A DNA stretch of 64,000 nt from the NCBI RefSeq assembly GCF_003353175.1, contig NZ_QHKS01000001.1, forward strand, positions 124,001 through 188,000. Reading direction: 5' to 3'. Position numbers and translations under genes: made by a program. Below the pieces are notes generated by a model. It was not told where the DNA came from, searched no databases, and saw nothing but the letters and a program-made list of their open reading frames with translations. Position 1 is the stretch's first letter. Each line of letters opens with the position of its first letter. The stretch is from Paraburkholderia lacunae. GTDB taxonomy: Bacteria; Pseudomonadota; Gammaproteobacteria; Burkholderiales; Burkholderiaceae. Positions 1 through 8,739 of the stretch are shown piece after piece.

Positions 1-327
1 CACGTGGACGGCCTCGGCACGGTCACGCATTTCGCGCCGGTCGGCGAGTCGCATGAGCTACGCGTTGTAGCGCCGCGCGAGATCGGCCGCTATCTGGCGT
101 ACAAAGGTTCTATCACTGTCAACGGCGTGAGCTTGACCGTCAACGCGGTTAAAGATCGCGACGACGGCTGCGAGTTTTCGATCAACCTGATTCCTCACAC
201 GGTTCAGGTGACCTCGCTGAAGCATCTGCACGAAGGCTCGCAGGTGAATCTGGAGGTCGATCTGATCGCGCGGTACGTGGAGCGGATGCTCGCGTCGTCT
301 CAGGACGGTTACAAGCCCCTGAAGTAG
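1..327 (+). CDS. ribE: Riboflavin synthase alpha subunit, C-terminal part
   Basis: Partial gene entering from the left edge; 108 codons remain. Riboflavin synthase joins two 6,7-dimethyl-8-ribityllumazine molecules to give riboflavin. The fragment holds the second lumazine-binding barrel: the conserved YKGSITVNGVSLTVN motif lies near residues 34-48, followed by the usual SINLIPHTVQVTSL segment and the short helix ending in VERML. The stop is at 325-327. Its neighbours downstream are ribB and ribH, so riboflavin genes are grouped here. The gene is called ribC or ribE depending on the nomenclature used. Identity is secure from the motif and context; the N-terminal barrel is outside the window. 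Confidence 0.93.
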   Translation, partial: HVDGLGTVTHFAPVGESHELRVVAPREIGRYLAYKGSITVNGVSLTVNAVKDRDDGCEFSINLIPHTVQVTSLKHLHEGSQVNLEVDLIARYVERMLASSQDGYKPLK

Positions 328-393
328 TTCAGTTTTTGGCGAATCGACTGTCTACCGTCGTTTCACCAAAACCAGCCAGATCTACGCTTTGGT

Positions 394-608
394 GACGGTA
401 TACCGTTGTCTTTCCTGAACCGGAGGTGTCCGGCGGCCGCCGCGCGATCTTCTATTCGGGCGACGACAAGGACGCCAAAACGACGGTTCGCTCGCTTATC
501 GAACAGACAGGCTTTTTTGCAGTCGATCTCGGTGCGCTGGATGTGGGTGGCCCGCTGGCTTCGCTGCCATTCGGTCCTCTGGCCGGAGTCGGCTTCGTCC
601 AGGTATGA
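394..608 (+). pseudogene. Fragment of an F420-dependent NADP reductase-like (Rossmann) protein
   Basis: An open frame from about 394 to the stop at 606-608 encodes the C-terminal end of a predicted dinucleotide-binding protein of the NADPH-dependent F420 reductase-like family. Recognisable pieces are PEVSGGRRAIFYSGDD, the TGFFAVDLGALDVGG stretch and a GPLAGVGFV tail, which in the family close the substrate-facing domain. An intact member has about 190-220 residues with an N-terminal Rossmann GxGxxG motif; nothing of that is present upstream, where a stop at 391-393 ends the frame. I infer a decayed remnant lying between ribE and ribB. Family assignment rests on remembered sequence similarity. 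Confidence 0.6.
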
Positions 609-906
609 GGCGATAACGACATTCGGCATGACGCACGGATGTTCAGGACCGGAAAGTGCAAACGCCATCCTCTGCTGCGCGGATGGAGCGCATGCTGAAC
701 GCGCCGAAATGATCCCGGAGCCCCCTGCCGCGCAGGGGCCGAGCGGCGCCCTGCCGCCCAACCCGCTCATGCGCTCATCGTTTTATCGAGCATACAGGCT
801 GGCTGCGAGCCGTCGCCAGTCGGCCAAACGGCCTATGCCATCCGTCGCAGGCGACTTGAGGGCGCGCGTGGCGTAAAATACGCGCTTTCCCGAAAATCTC
901 GCCAAC
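609..906 (+). other. Non-coding region upstream of ribB
   Basis: About 300 bases with no convincing gene. A TAAAAT at 874-879 could be the -10 box of the ribB promoter, but no good -35 box sits at the right distance. The conserved blocks of an FMN riboswitch, which often precedes ribB in this group, were not found here. Confidence 0.35.
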
Positions 907-2043
907 ATGACGCTCGCCTCCACTCCAGAGATCATTGCCGAACTGAAAGCAGGCCGGATGGTGATCCTCGTCGACGAAGAAGACCGCGAAAACGAGGGCG
1001 ATCTCGTGATCGCCGCCGAATTCGTCACACCGGAAGCGATCAATTTCATGGCCCGCTACGGTCGCGGCTTGATCTGCCTCACGCTCACGCAGGAACGCTG
1101 CAAGCTGCTGAACCTGCCGCTGATGACCTACCGCAACGGCACCCAGTACGGCACGGCGTTCACCGTCAGCATCGAAGCAGCCGAAGGCGTGACCACCGGC
1201 ATCTCGGCGGCCGACCGCGCCCGCACGATCGCCACGGCGGTCGCGCCGGACGCGAAAGCCGAACATATCGTGCAGCCGGGCCACGTGTTCCCGATCATGG
1301 CGCAACCCGGCGGCGTGCTGGTGCGCGCCGGCCACACCGAGGCCGGTTGCGACCTCACCGCGCTGGCGGGCCTCACGCCGGCCGCGGTGATCTGCGAAGT
1401 CATCAAGGACGACGGCACGATGGCGCGCCTGCCGGACCTGATGGAATTCGCCAAAGAGCACGGCCTCAAAATCGGCACCATCGCGGATCTGATCCACTAC
1501 CGCAGCCGCACCGAATCGATCGTCGAGCGCATTTGCGAGCGCACCATGCAAACCGCGCACGGCGCGTTTCGCGCCGTGATGTACCTCGACCAGCCGAGCG
1601 GCCAGCCGCATATCGCACTGGTGCGCGGCACGCCGAAGCCTGACGAGGACACGCCGGTGCGTGTGCACGAGCCGCTGTCGGTGCTGGATCTGCTCGAAGT
1701 CAGCGAATCCACCCACTCGTGGACGCTGGATGCGGCAATGAAGGAAATCGCCCGGCGCGACCTTGGCGTGATCGTCCTGCTGAACTGCGGCGATTCGAAG
1801 GATCATCTGATCGACGTTTTCAAAGCCTTCGACTCGAAAGAAAAAGCCGAGGCGCTCAAGCGCCGGCCGATCGACTTCAAGACTTACGGTATCGGCGCGC
1901 AGATTCTGCGCGAACTCGGTGTCGGCAAGATGCAGGTGCTGTCGAACCCGCGCAAGCTGGGCAGCATGTCCGGTTATGGTCTCGAAGTCACCGGTTTCGT
2001 GCCGATGCCGGGTAGCGCCGCACAGGTACCGCATCAAGGCTGA
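907..2043 (+). CDS. ribBA: 3,4-dihydroxy-2-butanone 4-phosphate synthase with degenerate GTP cyclohydrolase II domain
   Basis: A 378-residue two-domain protein. Residues 1-200 are RibB: the acidic catalytic loop [11 protein letters not shown] is at 23-33 and [22 protein letters not shown] near 125-146, as needed to turn ribulose 5-phosphate into the 4-carbon precursor of riboflavin. Residues 210-370 have the fold of GTP cyclohydrolase II, but the zinc site is gone: where the enzyme has RxHxECxTGD..GSxxCDCG, this protein reads [14 protein letters not shown] with no cysteine cluster. The second half is therefore probably not a cyclohydrolase; such RibB fusions with an inactive domain are known in proteobacteria, and another ribA should exist elsewhere. 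Start ATG 907; ribH follows 49 bases after the stop. Confidence 0.93.
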   Translation: MTLASTPEIIAELKAGRMVILVDEEDRENEGDLVIAAEFVTPEAINFMARYGRGLICLTLTQERCKLLNLPLMTYRNGTQYGTAFTVSIEAAEGVTTGISAADRARTIATAVAPDAKAEHIVQPGHVFPIMAQPGGVLVRAGHTEAGCDLTALAGLTPAAVICEVIKDDGTMARLPDLMEFAKEHGLKIGTIADLIHYRSRTESIVERICERTMQTAHGAFRAVMYLDQPSGQPHIALVRGTPKPDEDTPVRVHEPLSVLDLLEVSESTHSWTLDAAMKEIARRDLGVIVLLNCGDSKDHLIDVFKAFDSKEKAEALKRRPIDFKTYGIGAQILRELGVGKMQVLSNPRKLGSMSGYGLEVTGFVPMPGSAAQVPHQG

Positions 2044-2092
2044 TCCGGCCCATCACGCGCTCAGCGCTTACTCAAAACACTACGGACTTCAC

Positions 2093-2599
2093 ATGGAAAT
2101 CGGACAATACCAACCGAATCTCGACGGCGACGGACTGCGCATCGGCATCGTCCAGGCGCGTTTTAACGAACCCGTTTGTAACGGCCTCGCCGATTCTTGC
2201 ATCGAAGAGCTCGAACGCCTCGGCGTCACCGGCGAAGACGTGCTGCTGGTCACCGTGCCGGGCGCGCTGGAAATCCCATTGGCGCTGCAAAAGCTCGCCG
2301 AAAGCGCGCAATTCGACGCGCTGATTGCGCTGGGCGCGGTGATTCGCGGCGAGACGTACCACTTCGAACTGGTGTCGAACGAAAGCGGCGCGGGCATCAC
2401 GCGTATCGGCCTCGACTTCGGCATCCCGGTCGCCAACGCCGTGCTGACCACCGAAACTGACGAGCAAGCCGTCGCGCGTATGACGGAGAAAGGCCGTGAC
2501 GCCGCGCGCGTGGCGGTCGAAATGGCGAATCTCGCGGTCGCGCTCGAGCAGCTCGGCGGCGACGACGAGGAAGAAGACGAAGAAGAGGAAGAGGCATGA
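2093..2599 (+). CDS. ribH: 6,7-dimethyl-8-ribityllumazine synthase
   Basis: A 168-residue lumazine synthase, which condenses the RibB product with 5-amino-6-ribitylaminouracil in the penultimate step of riboflavin synthesis; family members assemble into pentamers or 60-mers. Diagnostic motifs are the N-terminal GIVQARFN, the VPGALEIP loop and [12 protein letters not shown], whose histidine is the general acid. The last fourteen residues are almost purely acidic ([14 protein letters not shown]), an unusual tail after the normal end of the fold. The ATG at 2093 is preferred to the longer open frame because the protein aligns from MEIGQYQP. The stop overlaps the nusB start (ATGA), so both are translated from one message with ribBA. 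Confidence 0.95.
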   Translation: MEIGQYQPNLDGDGLRIGIVQARFNEPVCNGLADSCIEELERLGVTGEDVLLVTVPGALEIPLALQKLAESAQFDALIALGAVIRGETYHFELVSNESGAGITRIGLDFGIPVANAVLTTETDEQAVARMTEKGRDAARVAVEMANLAVALEQLGGDDEEEDEEEEEA

Positions 2600-3030
2600 A
2601 GAGCGCACGCCGACGCTCCCGCGAACTGGCCACGCAGGGGCTTTACCAGTGGCTGCTGTCGGGCTCGCCCGGCGGTGAAATCGACGCGCAACTGCGTGGC
2701 GCGCAAGGTTTCGACAAGGCCGACCACGAACATCTGGACGCCATCCTGCACGGCGTGATCCGCGATTCGGAGGCATTGTCCGCCGATATCGCGCCGTGCC
2801 TCGACCGCCCGATCGACCAGCTCTCGCCGGTCGAACGCGCGGTGCTGCTGGTCGCCGCGTTCGAGTTGAAGAATCACGTCGACATCCCCTATCGCGTGGT
2901 CATCAACGAAGCGGTCGAACTGGCCAAAACGTTTGGTGGCGCGGACGGCTATAAGTACGTCAACGGCGTGCTGGACAAGCTGTCGGCGCAACTGCGCGTC
3001 GCCGAAACGCAAGCGGCCCGCAAGCCTTGA
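2596..3030 (+). CDS. nusB: Transcription antitermination factor NusB
   Basis: A 144-residue NusB, which with NusE (ribosomal protein S10) binds boxA RNA and supports antitermination of rRNA operons. The family pattern is seen throughout: [21 protein letters not shown] at the N-terminus, then [42 protein letters not shown] and the closing [10 protein letters not shown] motif near residue 125. The gene overlaps ribH by four bases, the common ribH-nusB pairing in proteobacteria. The 177 bases to the next gene hold no other gene. Confidence 0.95.
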   Translation: MKSARRRSRELATQGLYQWLLSGSPGGEIDAQLRGAQGFDKADHEHLDAILHGVIRDSEALSADIAPCLDRPIDQLSPVERAVLLVAAFELKNHVDIPYRVVINEAVELAKTFGGADGYKYVNGVLDKLSAQLRVAETQAARKP

Positions 3031-3207
3031 GCGTGAGGCGCATGAACTTAAGCGCCTCGTCGGCAACGCCGCAGCGCAGCCGGCGGCCCGAACGCCGGGT
3101 GGTACGCCAAACCGCCGAACGCCGGCTGCTCGCAAGGACAGCGCTACGTTCATGAACGCATGCGCCGCGCGCCGTCCCGCTTTTGCTTCTGAACTGGATT
3201 TGATCGC

Positions 3208-4404
3208 ATGAATTCCGTGACCGAACCTCTGGTGCGGCTCGCTGCCCGCGTGGACGCCATCCAGCCTTTCTACGTGATGGAACTGGCCAAGGAAGCCGCG
3301 CTGCTCGAGCGCGATGGGCGCGACATCATTCACATGGGAATCGGCGAACCCGATTTCACCGCGCCCGAGCCGGTCATCGAGGCGGCCGCCAGTGCACTGC
3401 GCCGCGGTGTCACCCAATACACCAATGCCCTCGGCATCCACGCGCTGCGCGAAGCGATTTCGGCGCACTACGCCGAAGCCTACGGCGTCAGCGTCGATCC
3501 GGCGCGAATCGTCGTCACGGCGGGGGCGTCAGCCGCGTTGCTGCTGGCATGCGCGGCACTGGTCGATCGCGACGACGAAGTGCTGATGCCCGACCCGTGC
3601 TATCCGTGCAACCGGCATTTCGTGATCGCCGCCGAAGGTAAGCCGGTGATGGTGCCGAGCGGCCCGGCCGAACGTTTCCAGCTGACCGCCGCCGATGTCG
3701 AGCGTCTGTGGAACGAGCGGACCCGAGGCGTGCTGCTGGCGTCGCCGTCGAACCCCACAGGCACCTCGATTGAACCGGCCGAACTCGAGCGCATCGTCAA
3801 GGCCGTACGCGCACGCGGCGGCTTTACGATCGTCGATGAAATCTACCAGGGCCTGAGCTACGACGCGAAACCCGTCTCGGCGCTGTCCTTCGGCGAGGAC
3901 GTCATCACCGTGAACAGCTTCTCGAAATACTTCAATATGACCGGCTGGCGTTTGGGCTGGCTGGTGGTGCCGCCGGCGATGGTCGGCGCATTCGAAAAGC
4001 TCGCACAGAATCTGTTCATCTGCGCGTCAGCGCTTGCGCAGCACGCGGCGCTCGCCTGTTTCGAACCGCAAACGATCGCGATCTATGAAGCGCGCCGCCT
4101 CGAATTCAAACGCCGCCGCGACTTCATTACGCCGGCGCTGGAATCGCTGGGCTTCTCGGTGCCGGTCATGCCTGACGGCGCGTTTTACGTGTACGCCGAT
4201 TGCAGGACGGTCGCGCACACTGCCGCCGGCGACAGCGCCGCGCTGACCAAGGCGATGCTGCACGATGCGGGCGTGGTGCTGGTGCCCGGCATGGACTTCG
4301 GCACGCATGCGCCGAAGGAGTACATCCGGCTCTCGTATGCCACCGCCTATCCGAAGCTGGAAGAAGCGGTCGAGCGGTTGGCGAAGCTGTTCGGGCTGCA
4401 TTGA
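3208..4404 (+). CDS. Class I/II PLP-dependent aminotransferase (aspartate/alanine aminotransferase-like)
   Basis: A 398-residue fold-type I aminotransferase. Visible motifs are MGIGEPDFTAPEPV near residue 38, the GASAALLLA cofactor-phosphate region, SPSNPTGT with the substrate asparagine, DEIYQGLSY, and SFSKYFNMTGWRLGW whose lysine near residue 240 should carry PLP; the C-terminal arginine in YIRLSYA would bind the substrate carboxylate. The family covers aspartate, alanine and aromatic aminotransferases, and the substrate cannot be decided from sequence. It follows nusB after a 177-base gap and is followed by a strong hairpin terminator at 4487, so it may be transcribed alone. Confidence 0.85.
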   Translation: MNSVTEPLVRLAARVDAIQPFYVMELAKEAALLERDGRDIIHMGIGEPDFTAPEPVIEAAASALRRGVTQYTNALGIHALREAISAHYAEAYGVSVDPARIVVTAGASAALLLACAALVDRDDEVLMPDPCYPCNRHFVIAAEGKPVMVPSGPAERFQLTAADVERLWNERTRGVLLASPSNPTGTSIEPAELERIVKAVRARGGFTIVDEIYQGLSYDAKPVSALSFGEDVITVNSFSKYFNMTGWRLGWLVVPPAMVGAFEKLAQNLFICASALAQHAALACFEPQTIAIYEARRLEFKRRRDFITPALESLGFSVPVMPDGAFYVYADCRTVAHTAAGDSAALTKAMLHDAGVVLVPGMDFGTHAPKEYIRLSYATAYPKLEEAVERLAKLFGLH

Positions 4405-4486
4405 TCGACCGGGCGCATGGAGCGGCTAGAGGCTTCGTGGAGCCCGATGGGTTATTACCCGGGCGCAGCAAGAGCAACCCCAAACG

Positions 4487-4515
4487 AAAAAGGACACCGC
4501 AGTGTCCTTTTTTAT
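4487..4515. terminator. Bidirectional intrinsic terminator
   Basis: Hairpin AAAAAGGACAC / GTGTCCTTTTTT with a short loop. It lies between the convergent aminotransferase and lytic transglycosylase genes and has a T-run on both strands, so it can end transcripts from either side. Confidence 0.85.
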
Positions 4516-4554
4516 TGCAGCCGCTCTCGCGTCACGCCAATCGGGTCAACAACC

Positions 4555-5733
4555 TCAAGCGCCCAACTCCGACGCCGACGCCACATGCTTGGGGTTGGAG
4601 CTGACGTCGTCCTGCGCGGAAGCAGGCGCCTTCGCCGACGTTGCCTCGCTCAGCGCATGGCTGTTATCGAGGGTGACCTGCACGCGCTTGCCGTTACCCG
4701 CTGCCGCAGCCGTCGCCGCGGTCGATGCGGTCAGAGTCGGCGCCTGCGGCGCATTGATCGGCACCTTGCGGCCACGCGCCACATCGCGAAGACGGCCACG
4801 CTCGGCCATTACCTTGGCGCCGTAGCCGCCGTCGTCCGGCGAGGTCGAGCCAACATACAAACGCAAACCGCCGGGCAGCGAGCCGCCGCGTGCGATGCAA
4901 TCCTTCAGCACCAGCGCACCCACCTTGATGTTCGCGAGCGGTTCCAGCGCCGCGCTCTGGCCGCCGAAATACTGGAATTTGTCCGAATGCACTTTGGACA
5001 TCACCTGCATCAGGCCCTGCGCGCCTACGCCGCTCTCGGCATAGGGGTTGAAGCCCGATTCGATCGCCATCACGGACAGCAGCAGGAGCGGATCGAGCCC
5101 GACTTCGCGGCCGGTGTCGAACGCTGCTTTCACGAGTTCGCTGACCGGCTCCTGAGCGACGCGATAGCGCCGCGCGAGATACGACGAAACCAGATCCTGT
5201 TCACGGCTCGATACCAGCACGCGATCGTCGCGTGCGTCGGCCGAGACGCGCTGCTTCGGAATCAGCCGCGCCAGCGCGCCGACGCTCTGCATGGAGCGCG
5301 GGTCGAGCCCGTTCAGTGCAGCCACACCCATACCGGCCGTGCCGCTGCCGTCGAAAGCGCCGTCGAAGCTGGTGTTGCTGACGGCGACGCCGTTGTTGCC
5401 GTTGTTCGAACCGCTAGCGGTTTCGTTGCTGGTCGAATTCGCAGACAGCGAATCGTCGGAGGACGCACGGTTGGGCGGTCCGAAAGCCGGCAGCGGATTG
5501 CCCTGCAGCAGACGGGCGGGACCGGCCTGCACAGCGGCCGAAATGACCGGCATCAACTTGGCGGCGAGCGTGCCGCGCCAAGCCGGCATCAGCCACAGCG
5601 CGAGTGCCAGCACGACGGCGAAACCGCCGACGATGCTGAACAGGTGATGACTCATTCGCGTCCCGCGACGCAACGCACCACGCACAACTTGCGCGATACG
5701 CTCATCGGGACGCCACGATAACCAGGCGTTCAT
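4555..5733 (-). CDS. Lytic transglycosylase (SLT domain) membrane-anchored protein
   Basis: A 392-residue protein with an N-terminal membrane anchor (about residues 29-50, LFSIVGGFAVVLALALWLMP), a Ser/Asn-rich linker, and a soluble SLT domain near residues 180-310. The signature AIESGFNPYAESGVGAQGLMQV gives the catalytic glutamate. Such enzymes cleave peptidoglycan glycan strands to 1,6-anhydromuropeptides in the periplasm. The C-terminal 80 residues are Ala-rich and of no known fold. The ATG start at 5733 has GGAG seven bases upstream. The gene faces away from ubiD across a 608-base gap containing strong hairpins, including one terminator-like structure that would lie in its own leader. Confidence 0.85.
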   Translation of the reverse strand: MNAWLSWRPDERIAQVVRGALRRGTRMSHHLFSIVGGFAVVLALALWLMPAWRGTLAAKLMPVISAAVQAGPARLLQGNPLPAFGPPNRASSDDSLSANSTSNETASGSNNGNNGVAVSNTSFDGAFDGSGTAGMGVAALNGLDPRSMQSVGALARLIPKQRVSADARDDRVLVSSREQDLVSSYLARRYRVAQEPVSELVKAAFDTGREVGLDPLLLLSVMAIESGFNPYAESGVGAQGLMQVMSKVHSDKFQYFGGQSAALEPLANIKVGALVLKDCIARGGSLPGGLRLYVGSTSPDDGGYGAKVMAERGRLRDVARGRKVPINAPQAPTLTASTAATAAAAGNGKRVQVTLDNSHALSEATSAKAPASAQDDVSSNPKHVASASELGA

Positions 5734-5856
5734 TCAGATCTCCCATGTTGCATGATCCGCGAACTCCGCCGCTGCAACAGGCGGTACCGCACATTCGCAG
5801 AGTCAAGACATCGCGCGCTCTGTCTGGTTAGGGCAGCAGCGACGTCGGGAAAACGG

Positions 5857-6001
5857 CAAATACCGTTTGGGGAGCCATCTTGTAAAGATGGCCGGCGGCA
5901 TGCCAAAAAACATGCAGGCGGAGGCTCCCACGCGAAAAACCAGCGTCAGTTGACGCTGGCGAGGACTTCATCAAGGCCGTCAAATACCGTGCAGGGGGAG
6001 C
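5857..6001 (-). other. Candidate structured RNA / repeat element upstream of the lytic transglycosylase gene
   Basis: Three hairpins and a direct repeat are packed into 145 bases. CCATCTT/AAGATGG (5875-5891) and GCATG/CATGC (5898-5915) sit inside a closing stem GGGAG/CTCCC (5870-5874 with 5925-5929). Next comes CCAGCGTCA/TGACGCTGG (5940-5959), which on the minus strand is followed by TTTTT and so resembles an intrinsic terminator. The sequence CAAATACCGT, followed within four bases by GGGGAGC, occurs at both 5857 and 5981. No protein-coding explanation was found. It could be a leader attenuator, a small RNA or a mobile-repeat remnant. Confidence 0.45.
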
Positions 6002-6341
6002 GGTAAACGGTGACGCGTTGCGTCTGAAGGGACCGGGGGCGGTGATAAAAAAGGTTCACGCCCTGCAACCAATGTGGACGGATTCTATGCAGGGTTTTAT
6101 AGATCGTCAACACTATGGATAGGTAAAAGTATAACTAATTGTAATAATGAACAGTGTTCAGCGCGTGGAGAACCGCGCGGTGCGCGCCTCTTCAGCTATC
6201 TCGATTCCTCTCTGCCAGCTAGGCCATTTGGTCGATCTACGTGCGTCAGTCAACACAGGTAAAATCGACAACCGTTTTGGCGCCGCAAAGCCCTGCCGCG
6301 CTCTTCACTTCAGCCGCTCGCGCGGCACTGAACCCGACCAG
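6002..6341 (+). other. Region upstream of ubiD
   Basis: No convincing gene. The stretch from about 6090 to 6150 is much richer in A and T than its surroundings (for example GTATAACTAATTGTAATAATG) and probably carries the promoter of ubiD and perhaps of the divergent gene. Inverted copies CCCTGCA/TGCAGGG at 6060 and 6088 form a loose dyad. Confidence 0.4.
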
Positions 6342-7910
6342 ATGAAATACAAAGACCTGCGCGACTTCGTCGGCCGTCTCGAGGCGATCGGCGAGCTGCG
6401 CCGTATCCCGCAATACGTCTCGCCAATCCTGGAAATGACCGAACTGTGCGATCGCGTGCTGCGCGCCGGCGGTCCGGCCTTGCTATTCGAGAGCAAGCAG
6501 GAGCATGCGTTCCCGGTGCTCGGCAACCTGTTCGGCACACCGCGCCGTGTCGCGCTCGGCATGGGCATCGACGCGCAAGCCGGTGAAGGGGATGGCGCCG
6601 CGCTGGAGTCGCTGCGCGACGTCGGCCGCCTGCTGTCGGCGCTGAAGGAACCGGAGCCGCCCAAAGGGCTCAAGGACGCCGGCAAACTGTTCTCGCTCGC
6701 AAAGGCTGTTTGGGACATGGCGCCGAAGACAGTCAGCGCGCCGGCCTGCCAGGAAATCGTTTGGGAGGGCAACGATGTCGACCTCGCGAAACTGCCGATT
6801 CAGACCTGCTGGCCGGGCGATGCAGGACCGCTGATCACGTGGGGCCTGACGGTCACGAAAGGCCCGAATAAGAGCCGCCAAAACCTGGGCATATACCGCC
6901 AGCAGCTGATCGGGCGTAACAAACTGATCATGCGGTGGCTCGCCCATCGGGGCGGCGCGCTCGATTTCCGCGAGTTCGCGCTACAGAATCCAGGCAAACC
7001 GTACCCGGTCGCAGTCGTGCTCGGCGCCGATCCGGCGACCATCCTCGGGGCGGTCACACCGGTGCCCGACACGCTCTCCGAATACCAGTTCGCCGGGCTG
7101 CTGCGCGGCGGGCGCACCGAGCTCGCCAAATGCATCACGCCAGGCGTCGATACCTTGCAGGTGCCGGCGCGCGCCGAGATCGTGCTCGAAGGCTTCATCT
7201 ATCCGCAGGAAGGTGCGCCCTCGCCTGCTCCGGCCGGCGCGCCGCCGCGTCCTGTCAAGGGTGCCTCGGCCGCGTACGAACACGCGTTGGAAGGCCCGTA
7301 CGGCGACCACACGGGTTACTACAACGAACAGGAGTGGTTCCCCGTCTTCACGGTCGAGCGCATCACGATGCGGCGCGACGCGATCTATCACTCCACCTAT
7401 ACCGGCAAGCCGCCCGACGAACCCGCCGTGCTCGGCGTCGCGCTCAACGAAGTGTTCGTGCCGCTGTTGCAGAAGCAGTTCACCGAAATCACCGATTTCT
7501 ATCTGCCGCCCGAAGGATGCAGCTACCGGATGGCGATCGTGCAGATGAAGAAGAGCTACCCTGGCCACGCCAAACGGGTGATGTTCGGCGTGTGGAGCTT
7601 CCTGCGGCAATTCATGTACACGAAGTTCATCGTCGTGGTCGACGAGGACGTGAATATTCGCGACTGGAAGGAAGTGATCTGGGCAATCACCACGCGCATC
7701 GATCCGGCGCGCGACACCGTGCTGGTCGATCGCACGCCGATCGACTATCTGGATTTCGCATCGCCGGTGGCGGGTCTCGGTTCGAAGATGGGACTCGACG
7801 CCACCAACAAATGGCCCGGCGAAACCGATCGCGAATGGGGCCGCCCGATCGTGATGGACGACGCGGTCAAACAACGCATCGACACGCTTTGGAACGAGCT
7901 GGGGCTGTAA
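6342..7910 (+). CDS. ubiD: 4-hydroxy-3-polyprenylbenzoate decarboxylase (UbiD)
   Basis: A 522-residue UbiD-family decarboxylase, which removes the carboxyl group from 3-polyprenyl-4-hydroxybenzoate in ubiquinone synthesis using the prenylated FMN made by UbiX. The start [22 protein letters not shown] is the classical UbiD N-terminus, so ATG 6342 was preferred over the longer frame. Further family landmarks are [14 protein letters not shown], the [19 protein letters not shown] cofactor region near residue 170, [26 protein letters not shown] near 320 and the C-terminal [33 protein letters not shown] proline-rich insertion ([11 protein letters not shown]) lies near residue 295. The LysE-like gene follows 51 bases downstream. 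Confidence 0.94.
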   Translation: MKYKDLRDFVGRLEAIGELRRIPQYVSPILEMTELCDRVLRAGGPALLFESKQEHAFPVLGNLFGTPRRVALGMGIDAQAGEGDGAALESLRDVGRLLSALKEPEPPKGLKDAGKLFSLAKAVWDMAPKTVSAPACQEIVWEGNDVDLAKLPIQTCWPGDAGPLITWGLTVTKGPNKSRQNLGIYRQQLIGRNKLIMRWLAHRGGALDFREFALQNPGKPYPVAVVLGADPATILGAVTPVPDTLSEYQFAGLLRGGRTELAKCITPGVDTLQVPARAEIVLEGFIYPQEGAPSPAPAGAPPRPVKGASAAYEHALEGPYGDHTGYYNEQEWFPVFTVERITMRRDAIYHSTYTGKPPDEPAVLGVALNEVFVPLLQKQFTEITDFYLPPEGCSYRMAIVQMKKSYPGHAKRVMFGVWSFLRQFMYTKFIVVVDEDVNIRDWKEVIWAITTRIDPARDTVLVDRTPIDYLDFASPVAGLGSKMGLDATNKWPGETDREWGRPIVMDDAVKQRIDTLWNELGL

Positions 7911-7961
7911 AGCGAGCCTGCAAAGCAATGAATAACAAAAACTGATGGAGCAGTTGCGAGA

Positions 7962-8639
7962 ATGCACGCGTTTTCAATGATGTCGGACGGCTTCTTTCTG
8001 TCGTTGTCGTTGTGTCTGGATATCGGTCTCGTCAACGTCGCGATGATTTCGCTGACGCTGTCGCATGGATTCAAACCGGGCTTCTGGCTGGGTCTCGGTT
8101 CCTGTATCGGCGATCTGATCTACGCGGCGCTCGCGCTCGCGGGCATGGCGGCGCTGTTGCAGTTCGAGTCGGTACGCTGGATCGTGTGGGTCGGTGGCGC
8201 CGCGATTCTGCTCTTCCTCACCTGGAAGATGGCGCGCGAAGCCATGTTCCCGGCATCGGCGCCGCCGGTTGCGGGCGAGGCGGATGCGCATCCACCGCAT
8301 CGGTCCGCATGGCGCGGTTTTCTGCGCGGCGTGTTGCTGGCGGTATCGTCGCCGTCGGCGATTCTGTGGTTCGCGGCAGTCGGCGGCGCGCTGATCGCGA
8401 AAGCCGGTGCGACCAGCGTGACCACTGCGCCGGTGTTCCTCGGCGGCTTCTTTCTCGGCGGCCTGTGCTGGACGATCTTTATCTGCGGACTCGGCAGCCA
8501 TGGACGCAAACGCGCCGGCACCGGCCTGCTGCGCGCCTGCCACGTGCTGTCGGCACTATTGTTCGCCTACTTCTCGTATAGCGTAATCGTCAACGGATAT
8601 CGCGATCTGATCGTGCAAACCGCGCACGCGGCGAGCTGA
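7962..8639 (+). CDS. LysE family transporter
   Basis: A 225-residue membrane protein of the LysE/RhtB exporter superfamily, whose members usually export amino acids. About six hydrophobic segments can be seen, with the family motif GLGSCIGDLIYAALALAG near residues 48-65 and a histidine/proline-rich cytoplasmic loop near residue 105. Substrate unknown. ATG 7962 was chosen because GGAG lies upstream; a second ATG at 7977-7982 (MMSDGFF) is possible and would match homologue starts slightly better. It may be co-transcribed with ubiD. A GC-rich hairpin follows at 8644. Confidence 0.8.
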   Translation: MHAFSMMSDGFFLSLSLCLDIGLVNVAMISLTLSHGFKPGFWLGLGSCIGDLIYAALALAGMAALLQFESVRWIVWVGGAAILLFLTWKMAREAMFPASAPPVAGEADAHPPHRSAWRGFLRGVLLAVSSPSAILWFAAVGGALIAKAGATSVTTAPVFLGGFFLGGLCWTIFICGLGSHGRKRAGTGLLRACHVLSALLFAYFSYSVIVNGYRDLIVQTAHAAS

Positions 8640-8643
8640 GAAA

Positions 8644-8665
8644 ACGGCTCGCATCGGCGAGCCGT
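8644..8665. terminator. Hairpin terminator between convergent genes
   Basis: ACGGCTCGC/GCGAGCCGT with a four-base loop. On the minus strand it is followed by TTTT; on the plus strand the T-tract is poor. It can serve both the LysE-like gene and the dehydratase gene that ends at 8740. Confidence 0.65.
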
Positions 8666-8739
8666 CTTCCGTTGTTCCAGAGCACCCAAGCCGCGGCGTG
8701 ATACGCATCAGTGCCTATCACGTGCCTATCAGGCGCCTG

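Noticed and set aside
328..906. FMN riboswitch upstream of ribB
   Set aside because: The conserved AGGG/GGCGGT-type blocks and the multi-branch pattern could not be found on the plus strand in this gap.
775..2037. Long minus-strand open frame opposite ribBA (420 codons)
   Set aside because: Shadow frame in GC-rich DNA; no family similarity, while the plus strand encodes a full RibB protein.
4417..5721. Long plus-strand frame opposite the lytic transglycosylase gene
   Set aside because: The minus strand has the SLT motif and ribosome binding site; the plus frame is Arg/His-rich shadow sequence.
5752..6006. 84-codon plus-strand frame in the hairpin region
   Set aside because: No ribosome binding site and no similarity; the hairpins and repeat explain the sequence better.
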